A stretch of DNA of 22,105 nucleotides from an uncultured Nitrospira sp. Lineage in GTDB: Bacteria; Nitrospirota; Nitrospiria; Nitrospirales; Nitrospiraceae. The stretch lies in assembly GCA_946479785.1 (NCBI GenBank), contig CAMLHQ010000051.1:1-22105 (forward strand), read 5' to 3'. The position numbers and the translations under genes are program-made. The notes beneath the pieces are model-generated. The model was not told where the DNA came from. It worked only from the letters and a program-made list of their open reading frames with translations, and did no database searches. Below, one piece after another: positions 14,404 through 20,458 of the stretch; the first letter of the stretch is position 1; every line of letters starts with the position of its first letter.

Positions 14404-15045
14404 ATGCCTCATACGATCATCATCCTCCGGCTGTTGACAGGCGCCCTGTTCGGTCTGATCCTCATCGGCCTCATGCCGGTTCCAGTCAATGCGGCTAGGG
14501 GAGGAGACAAGACCGAAGTAATGCCGGTCCAGAAGGCTGCGCCGGCTGCAGTGGTGATTGATGCGACAGGCAGCGAGCACGACTTGCGCAAACAATTGCG
14601 GGGGAAAAACCATGTAGCCGAACTGAGTACGGCAACGGTGCCGTTTTCGCAGGCCCCGATTGGCAGCTTTGGGTTCATCGCCCCGCAACCGCTCGGAATG
14701 GCTTTGGTGACACAGAGCCCGGATCTCATGTTAGCGCGCGAGGCGCCTGTCGCCAATGCCTATGAGATTCACAAACTTGCGGATGGCAGCGGGATGGTGG
14801 TGGGATTCATTGAAAAAGATCTTATCGCACATGTCACGCCGGCAAACCGGCCTCATCATATCCGCATTGCGCTCTATTCCAACCCTTCTGAGAAGGCTCC
14901 GTACATTGCCGCAGTGCCGCTCATCAAACTGATGGTCGACCGGATGCCGGTTCGGCTCAGTCCGAAGCAGCCCGATAGCCCCGTCATGCTCGATATGGAC
15001 TTGCAGGGTACCGCCAACCGCAAATCGGTTCCCGGAACGCAGTAG
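14404..15045 (+). CDS. Exported protein of unknown function
   Basis: A 213-residue protein with a clear Sec signal peptide (MPHTIIILRLLTGALFGLIL, cleavage near VNA-AR at about 30). The mature part shows no motif I can name; it is mixed alpha/beta in character, without Cys. The frame is open upstream to 14299, but that overlaps the previous gene and lacks a signal peptide, so I chose the ATG at 14404. AGGAG lies about 12 bases upstream, a little far. It ends 19 bp from the convergent HEAT-repeat gene. Confidence 0.78.
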   Translation: MPHTIIILRLLTGALFGLILIGLMPVPVNAARGGDKTEVMPVQKAAPAAVVIDATGSEHDLRKQLRGKNHVAELSTATVPFSQAPIGSFGFIAPQPLGMALVTQSPDLMLAREAPVANAYEIHKLADGSGMVVGFIEKDLIAHVTPANRPHHIRIALYSNPSEKAPYIAAVPLIKLMVDRMPVRLSPKQPDSPVMLDMDLQGTANRKSVPGTQ

Positions 15046-15064
15046 AGCGGTTCGGTCCTGCCCC

Positions 15065-16321
15065 TCAGAATCCCAGTGCCTTTTCGAGATCCTCCTGCCC
15101 CTTCTTAAACTGTTTCTTCTCCGTCGCATCCTTTTTCTTGCTGAGAGCTTCCAATTCCGCTTCCCGTTTCTTGGCAGCTTCCTCTCCCTTTCTCGCAGCG
15201 GCCTGGTGCGCCTCTTCTTCCTGCTGCTCCTTGAGCGAGGCCACTTGTGCCGCCTTGAGCGCATCGTCCGGTACCGTTGTCCAGCCTAGCCGATATCCCG
15301 GCTGCTTGAGAGCCAGCTCTTGATAGAGCACGACATACCGCGTTGGATAACTGCGCTGGCCGATCTGGCGTTCTTCCAAGACATACACAGTGGGCGTACC
15401 GTAGAGAGTGGGCTGATAGGCATCGAAATACATTCTCGCTGCACTTCCTTGGGTCGAGACAGATTGGATTCGTTGCATGTATTCCGTGAACGCTTGCACA
15501 TTGGTGGGGTCCGGCGGCTTCTCGTTCTCTAACTGCTTCCCCGCCGTCTGCTGTGCCTGATTGAGGGATTCTTCTTCATCTTGTAGCTGATAGCGATACT
15601 GCTGGAGGAACTCCTCCCATTTGTAGGGACCTTTCTTGGCCTTGCCCTTGAAAAATCCCGCCGCATCGGTGCCTCTCGTGACATAGGAGACACGACCGAG
15701 CGCGGGATTGCTCGAATCGAAAAGATAGGCGCTGTTCGGTGCGACCGTCAGTCCAAACTTGGCGGCATCCGGCGGCTGATCCTGGGTGGATCCTGACCGC
15801 ATGGGGACAATGCGTTGTCGCAATAACGCGAGCGCGGGGCCTTTCCCATGCCCCACTGTTTGCATGACGGCCTTCCGCACGTCCGGCACCGGATCGTTCG
15901 TCAGCGGAATCAACGCATCGACGTCGGTATCCTGAGGGCCGATCATGCCGATGGCGTCCGCCGCCGCAATCCGCAACTCGACCTCGTCGTTCTTGAAGAT
16001 CTTCAGGATTGTGGGCATGTACGTGCGATCGGCCGAGGAACCGAGGGTGCGTAAGTCTTCTTTCACGATTTCGACTGCATCCTTCCGGACCTTGCCGCAC
16101 TCTTCTTTCTTCGCAGGCTGAGCAAGGCAGCTGTCGACGTACTTGGCCACGATTGCGTCTTTTGTAGGGGGAGCCACCTTCGGCGATGGACCGGAGCCTT
16201 TCCCCGGTGACGCATCTCTCGCCGCGAGCGAGGTCGCGCCGGAGGGAGTAGGCCCTGCCGCCAAACCGGTGAGATATAGAGCAATTGCTGCAACGCCAAC
16301 ATATGATGAGCGCATCTTCAT
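15065..16321 (-). CDS. Exported HEAT-repeat protein with C-terminal coiled coil
   Basis: A 418-residue secreted protein. The signal peptide is at 1-22 or so (VGVAAIALYLTGLAAG), followed by a Pro/Ser/Gly/Lys linker to about 52. Residues about 100-165 contain HEAT-like helical repeats (YMPTILKIFKNDEVELRIAAADAIGMIG; DVDALIPLTNDPVPDVRKAVMQTVG). The middle (about 185-355) is unassigned. The last 50 residues are Lys/Glu/Ala-rich and should form a long helix or coiled coil (EEAAKKREAELEALSKKK). The ATG has a strong AGGAGG ribosome site. It lies 34 bp after the HExxH-protein gene on the same strand and is probably co-transcribed. HEAT repeats usually mediate protein contacts; its partner is unknown. 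Confidence 0.82.
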   Translation of the reverse strand: MKMRSSYVGVAAIALYLTGLAAGPTPSGATSLAARDASPGKGSGPSPKVAPPTKDAIVAKYVDSCLAQPAKKEECGKVRKDAVEIVKEDLRTLGSSADRTYMPTILKIFKNDEVELRIAAADAIGMIGPQDTDVDALIPLTNDPVPDVRKAVMQTVGHGKGPALALLRQRIVPMRSGSTQDQPPDAAKFGLTVAPNSAYLFDSSNPALGRVSYVTRGTDAAGFFKGKAKKGPYKWEEFLQQYRYQLQDEEESLNQAQQTAGKQLENEKPPDPTNVQAFTEYMQRIQSVSTQGSAARMYFDAYQPTLYGTPTVYVLEERQIGQRSYPTRYVVLYQELALKQPGYRLGWTTVPDDALKAAQVASLKEQQEEEAHQAAARKGEEAAKKREAELEALSKKKDATEKKQFKKGQEDLEKALGF

Positions 16322-16355
16322 ACGAGTTCCTCCTGAACCGGACCCAAGGCTTAGG

Positions 16356-17063
16356 CTATTTCTTGGCTTCCGCTACGCTTTTCACACGGGGATACGCTTC
16401 CCCTTGCCGTTCTTTCTCCGCTGCGATGCGCCTCAAGGCGTCTTGGACACTGCGATCTAGTGAACAAAACGGTTTCATCTTGTCCAATTCAGATTTGAGC
16501 CTTGCCAGCTCCTTCTGGTAGCCGGCCTGTTCTTCCTTTATGTAGTCCACCACACGCTGCTTGTCCCGCCAATCCACGAAAGGATTGATGCTTTTGTTCT
16601 CATCACAGGCTTTTTTATGGACCGACTCATGATCTTGCAGCGCGCCGCGCAGACAGGGCGTCGCGTCAGGATCGATGGTGGTTGCGCAGGCGCCATCTGT
16701 GTCAGCTCCAAATGATCGCGCGCTCAATACCCGGACCACGGACATTCGAAACCTTACGGAGCCCTGCACGCTGCCTCGGTTTTCGTGGGTCAGCAAGAGC
16801 GACTCCTTCGCCCCCCTCTCCTTGGTCTCCCATTCCTTAATCAAGGCTTCATACTCCTTGATCGCAGCTTCCACTTGCTTGATGCGGCTTTCCAAGTCCG
16901 TTTTGTCTTGATCGCTGCAGCTGCAGGCCACCGGGACATTCAAATTCTTTTTGATCTCGGCCTCCAAATCGACTCCAGGCGCTCCCACGGAGGCTGCGGG
17001 CCAGAGAAAGGCCATGAATAGGAATAGGAACAGACGATAGGACGTACAATTCAAAATCGACAT
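16356..17063 (-). CDS. Exported protein with HExxH motif, putative zinc metallopeptidase
   Basis: A 235-residue protein with an N-terminal signal peptide (FLFLFMAFLWPAASVGA, about 12-28). A helical, charged region follows (about 50-90). The centre holds QDHESVHKKACDE, a match to the zinc-binding HExxH motif (H145, E146, H149), and a downstream acidic segment IKEEQAGYQKEL (E177/E178) could supply the third ligand, as in gluzincin-like families that share a HExVHxxxC and later E-x-x-A-Y pattern. Cysteines at 47, 49, 126, 137, 153 and 200 could form disulfides. The ATG at 17063 has AGGGGG just upstream; a TTG start at 17090 is also open. Peptidase activity is inferred from the motif alone. Confidence 0.75.
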   Translation of the reverse strand: MSILNCTSYRLFLFLFMAFLWPAASVGAPGVDLEAEIKKNLNVPVACSCSDQDKTDLESRIKQVEAAIKEYEALIKEWETKERGAKESLLLTHENRGSVQGSVRFRMSVVRVLSARSFGADTDGACATTIDPDATPCLRGALQDHESVHKKACDENKSINPFVDWRDKQRVVDYIKEEQAGYQKELARLKSELDKMKPFCSLDRSVQDALRRIAAEKERQGEAYPRVKSVAEAKK

Positions 17064-17089
17064 GGATCCCCCTATACCATTGAGGCTCA

Positions 17090-18511
17090 ATGCAGTATAA
17101 CGACGTCGTGGATCGAACGAGATTGCGCTCGCTTTCTTGCGCCGTACTCGTCACGGCTGTCGTGGCCGCCCAGTTCAGCGCCTTCGGTGGCGCCTTTCAG
17201 TACGACGACTTTTTTGCCATTCTCATCAATCCCCACCTCGAAGGATGGCAGACCTTCGTCCAGCATCTCGGTCATATGGTCAGACCGGTATTGCACGCGA
17301 CGTTCCTCTTGGATCGTGCGCTCTATGGAAACAACCCCGCCGGTTATCATGTGCTGAATCTCCTACTCCATGTCGCTTCAACGCTGATCGTCTATCGGAT
17401 TCTCGCTCTCGCCGTCACTGAGAGCGACGAGGCGGTTCCTTTCTGGACGGCGCTCGTATTTTTTATCCATCCCCTCACGACTGAAACGGTCACATACATT
17501 TCCGGACGCGCCTCGGGCCTCATGGCATGTTTCTATCTGTTGGCGTTCCTCCTATACATCAAGGCGTCGAATGCGCAAGACCATGACCCTGTTCGCCGGC
17601 TCTACCTGGCAGGGGCGGTCGTGACCTATCTGTTTTCCTTCGGCTCCAAAGAAACCGCGATGACATTTCCGCTCGTCCTCCTTCTGTGGGATGTGCTGAT
17701 TCGGCAGCACGAAGCTACCTCGCTACGCCAAAGATTTTTCACCAATCATCTCCCGTTTTGGATCGTCCTTTGTGCCGTCGCCATGTGGGCATGGAGGCAT
17801 CCACGCTATGCTGCTCTTGCCGAATTCAGCTTCACCTTGCGCCCGCTCTGGGACAATTTATTGAGCGAAATTCACGCGATGGCCTACGCCGTTATGCTGT
17901 TCTTCTGTCCGTGGCAACAGAATTTCGACCATGATCTGCCGGAATTCCATTCACCGACTCAATGGCCGTTGCCTCTTGATTTATCGCTTCTCGCCGGAAT
18001 GGCCATGGCGGGGCTGGTCGTTGCCCGACGATTCCCATTATTTTCGTTCGGTGTGTGGTGGTTCTTCGTCCTCCTCCTGCCGACCAGCCTGATCCCACGT
18101 GCCGATTTATTGAGCGAGCGAAATCTGTATCCGGCGTTCTTCGGTTTGGCGCTCGCAAGTGTCGTCTTGGGCTCACGGTTCCTCAAATGGCTCATGAGAC
18201 TTGTACCGCACCCCAGGCTGGTTTGGTTCGCCGCAACGAGCTGTGCGATAGGGCTTATACTGGTGCTCTGCCTATTCACCTATCAGCGGAACTTGGTCTA
18301 TCAAGACGAGATCTCACTCTGGTCAGACACGGTCCGAAAGTCACCGGCGAAAGCCAGGCCGTACAATAACCTGGGACATGCGTACGCGATGAGAGGCGAA
18401 TGGGATCACGCGCTGGAAGAGTTTCGCATCGCCGCTCAATTGAACCCTGACTACGCGCTCGCTCAGAAAAACCTCCGTGATGCCTACCTCCACGTGGTAG
18501 GGCGGGATTAA
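17090..18511 (+). CDS. TMTC-like polytopic membrane protein with C-terminal TPR
   Basis: A 473-residue protein with around nine to eleven hydrophobic helices, followed by a TPR unit near the C-terminus (about 420-465, RPYNNLGHAYAMRGEWDHALEEF). The early acidic pair FQYDDFFAI (D39, D40), the RPVLHATFLLDRALYG segment and YHVLNLLLHV resemble bacterial GT-C/TMTC-type membrane proteins, related to O-mannosyl-type transferases. A later SERNLYPAFFGLAL also fits this family. Likely role: lipid-linked-sugar-dependent glycosyl transfer on the periplasmic face, inferred only. A GAGG ribosome site precedes the ATG. It is divergent from the HExxH gene with 26 bp between start codons, and ends 6 bp from the convergent carboxypeptidase gene. 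Confidence 0.85.
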   Translation: MQYNDVVDRTRLRSLSCAVLVTAVVAAQFSAFGGAFQYDDFFAILINPHLEGWQTFVQHLGHMVRPVLHATFLLDRALYGNNPAGYHVLNLLLHVASTLIVYRILALAVTESDEAVPFWTALVFFIHPLTTETVTYISGRASGLMACFYLLAFLLYIKASNAQDHDPVRRLYLAGAVVTYLFSFGSKETAMTFPLVLLLWDVLIRQHEATSLRQRFFTNHLPFWIVLCAVAMWAWRHPRYAALAEFSFTLRPLWDNLLSEIHAMAYAVMLFFCPWQQNFDHDLPEFHSPTQWPLPLDLSLLAGMAMAGLVVARRFPLFSFGVWWFFVLLLPTSLIPRADLLSERNLYPAFFGLALASVVLGSRFLKWLMRLVPHPRLVWFAATSCAIGLILVLCLFTYQRNLVYQDEISLWSDTVRKSPAKARPYNNLGHAYAMRGEWDHALEEFRIAAQLNPDYALAQKNLRDAYLHVVGRD

Positions 18512-18517
18512 ACCCCT

Positions 18518-19372
18518 TTAGCCGGGTCCCTCTCGCAAGACGGCCTGTCCGTACCGGAGCAGCTTGGTGGCTTGTTCCCAGCGGTCCATGACATTCAAGC
18601 CCACAAGGATCAACCGATGCCCGTCTTTGAACATGCTCGCAATGAGACAGCGTCCGGCCTTGTTGGTATAACCGGTTTTCACTCCCGTCACGTCGGGATC
18701 GAGAAGCAACTCATTGGTACTCCGGAGAGAGACCCGACGTTTATCGTCGACGCTTGCAATATCGCGAATGACGGTCCGAACCATCATGGAGATTGTCGGC
18801 ACCTGTAATGCCTGCTCCGTCAATTTTGCCAGATCCGCTGCCGTCGAATAGTGATCGGGTGCGTCGAATCCGCAGGCGTTGGAGAAATGCGTATTGTCCA
18901 ATCCCAATGACCGAGCGCGCTCGTTCATCATCGTAACGAACTGATCGGCTCCGCTTCCCACATGCCAGGCGATGGCCTCGCACGCATCGTTTGCGCTCGT
19001 GACGAGCATGGCCGTCACGAGATCGCGTAGGAGAAATTGCTCGCCGGCCCGCAACCGGAGAGACGACCGATGCACGAGCGCCCGACGATCGACCTTGACC
19101 ACCTGCTCCGTAGTAGTGGACTCCAGTGCGACGAGCGCGGTCATGATTTTCGTCAGGCTGGCAGGGGGAAGGCGGCGCGTCGCATTCTTTTCCAACAGCA
19201 CGCGCCCCGACTTGAGATCGACCAGATATAATGCGGCGGCGTCGATCGTCGGCCGCTCCGGCCTCTGGATGGAATCAGAATCTAGAGCGGACACGACAAA
19301 GGGTCCGCTTCCCGACCATGCGATCGCACACAGAGCGATGCACAGTGTTCTGCCTCGCCTGAGACCGCTCAT
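18518..19372 (-). CDS. D-alanyl-D-alanine carboxypeptidase (low-molecular-mass PBP, peptidase S11)
   Basis: Trims the terminal D-Ala from peptidoglycan pentapeptides in the periplasm. It has 284 residues. A signal sequence lies at about 7-29. All three catalytic motifs are intact: SxxK as S72-L-T-K75 (PPASLTKIMTA), SxN as S126-A-N128 (VTSANDACEA) and KTG at 232-234 (TGVKTGYTNKAG). The protein ends soon after the transpeptidase domain, so it lacks the PBP5-type C-terminal beta domain and membrane-anchoring helix and may be soluble in the periplasm or held by an uncleaved signal. The ATG lies 9 bp after the DUF4412-like gene on the same strand, so expression is probably coupled; its own ribosome site is weak. 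Confidence 0.93.
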   Translation of the reverse strand: MSGLRRGRTLCIALCAIAWSGSGPFVVSALDSDSIQRPERPTIDAAALYLVDLKSGRVLLEKNATRRLPPASLTKIMTALVALESTTTEQVVKVDRRALVHRSSLRLRAGEQFLLRDLVTAMLVTSANDACEAIAWHVGSGADQFVTMMNERARSLGLDNTHFSNACGFDAPDHYSTAADLAKLTEQALQVPTISMMVRTVIRDIASVDDKRRVSLRSTNELLLDPDVTGVKTGYTNKAGRCLIASMFKDGHRLILVGLNVMDRWEQATKLLRYGQAVLREGPG

Positions 19373-19381
19373 GTGGTGCGC

Positions 19382-20182
19382 CTATTTCCCGAATAGCTTT
19401 TTCATCATGTCGCCGGCCCTCTGCATGTCCGAGCGGTCATCGGCTGGCGGTTCAGTCTCGCTAGCCGGCTGAGTCTCTTGCGGAGGCGTCACAACCTCAG
19501 GTCTCCCCATACCGGACCTCCCCATGTTTGGCCGGCCCTCCCGACCCATTCCTTCTCGACCCGCACCACCCATCATCCCGCCCATGCCACCCATCATGCC
19601 GGTCATGTCGAATTTCGTGAATCCTTCCGGAACTTCGAATAATTTGGGGTCCTGCTTGCCGATCTTGACGTTCTTGAGCTCGGTCGCTATGCGCTGCTTC
19701 TCATTACCTTCCTTGTAGAGAAGATCGGTTTTGATGGGAATGCCTTCCTTCGTACGCCAGGAGAAGCCTCCATATTTCTTCCCGTCCGTGCTGGTCGCGA
19801 TGGTCTTGTATTTCGTCACTTTCATCCCGTCCAGCGTCTCCTCGCCGACAACCGTTTCCTCAAAATCCCAACTGCTCATGTCTTTCGCGTTCGACTTTCC
19901 GTACTGATGTTCCATGTACATTTTTTCCGACGGCATCAGCTGCCACATGACTTTGTTGTCATGTCGGAAGATCTGGACCGCGCCATCGCCGCCTCCGGTC
20001 AGCAGTTCTCGGCGCTCCTTGGTCGGAGTGACATACACGTGCTGCTGCGTCGTGTTGTCTTCTGTTTGGGTGGTCAAATCGCCTGAGTATTCCGCTTGGG
20101 AAACCGCGCGTTGTGCGGCGCTCGCAGGCCATCCGCCGAGGAGACTCACGAGAACCGTCATCATGAGAATACGTCGTGACAT
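19382..20182 (-). CDS. Exported DUF4412-like protein with Met/Gly-rich segment
   Basis: A 266-residue secreted protein. The signal peptide is residues 1-22 (ILMMTVLVSLLGGWPASA). Residues about 30-190 have a beta-rich pattern, AEYSGDLTTQTEDNTTQQ onwards with the end IGKQDPKLFEVPEGFTKFD, that resembles DUF4412 and LolA-like lipid-binding folds. Residues 193-228 are a Met/Gly/Arg-rich repeat (MMGGMGGMMGG, then GREGMGREGRPNMGRSGMGR), and the tail is Pro/Glu-rich then basic (MMKKLFGK). The ATG has AAGGAG 7 bases upstream. It is followed after 9 bp by the D-Ala-D-Ala carboxypeptidase gene. A Met-rich stretch can bind copper or be a flexible linker; neither can be shown here. Confidence 0.82.
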   Translation of the reverse strand: MSRRILMMTVLVSLLGGWPASAAQRAVSQAEYSGDLTTQTEDNTTQQHVYVTPTKERRELLTGGGDGAVQIFRHDNKVMWQLMPSEKMYMEHQYGKSNAKDMSSWDFEETVVGEETLDGMKVTKYKTIATSTDGKKYGGFSWRTKEGIPIKTDLLYKEGNEKQRIATELKNVKIGKQDPKLFEVPEGFTKFDMTGMMGGMGGMMGGAGREGMGREGRPNMGRSGMGRPEVVTPPQETQPASETEPPADDRSDMQRAGDMMKKLFGK

Positions 20183-20326
20183 AGCGAACTCCTTCCGAGG
20201 TTAATCGCACCACTCGTCCGCTGAGGTACACATACGAAGGCGATCGATGGAAGAAAGAAATCGGGGGTGAAGGGTAACGCGTGATCCGAGAGAAGTAAAG
20301 CAAATTGAGGACGCACCGGGGTCAGA

Positions 20327-20341
20327 TGCATGAACCATGCA
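20327..20341. repeat. Hairpin TGCATG-AAC-CATGCA
   Basis: A perfect 6-bp inverted repeat with a 3-base spacer in the 276-bp gap between the debranching-enzyme gene and the DUF4412-like gene. No gene is supported in that gap. Confidence 0.4.
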
Positions 20342-20375
20342 AAGGATGCGCGTTGGTTGAGGAGAAACGGCCATG

Positions 20376-20410
20376 GACCCCGCAGGCTCAAGGGCCTGAC
20401 GTCAGGGGTC
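20376..20410. promoter_or_regulatory. Nested inverted repeats, possible RNA structure past the debranching gene
   Basis: An outer pair GACCCC/GGGGTC (20376-20381, 20405-20410) encloses an inner pair CAGGC/GCCTG (20383-20387, 20394-20398). The inner right arm also belongs to a 12-bp palindrome CCTGACGTCAGG (20395-20406). The alternatives are mutually exclusive folds. It lies about 50-80 bases past the debranching-enzyme stop and upstream of the DUF4412-like gene. No T-run follows on either strand. Confidence 0.4.
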
Positions 20411-20458
20411 AGGGTAGCGCAGCGGAAAATACCGCATTTTAGGTTCTGGTGGCGGAGC

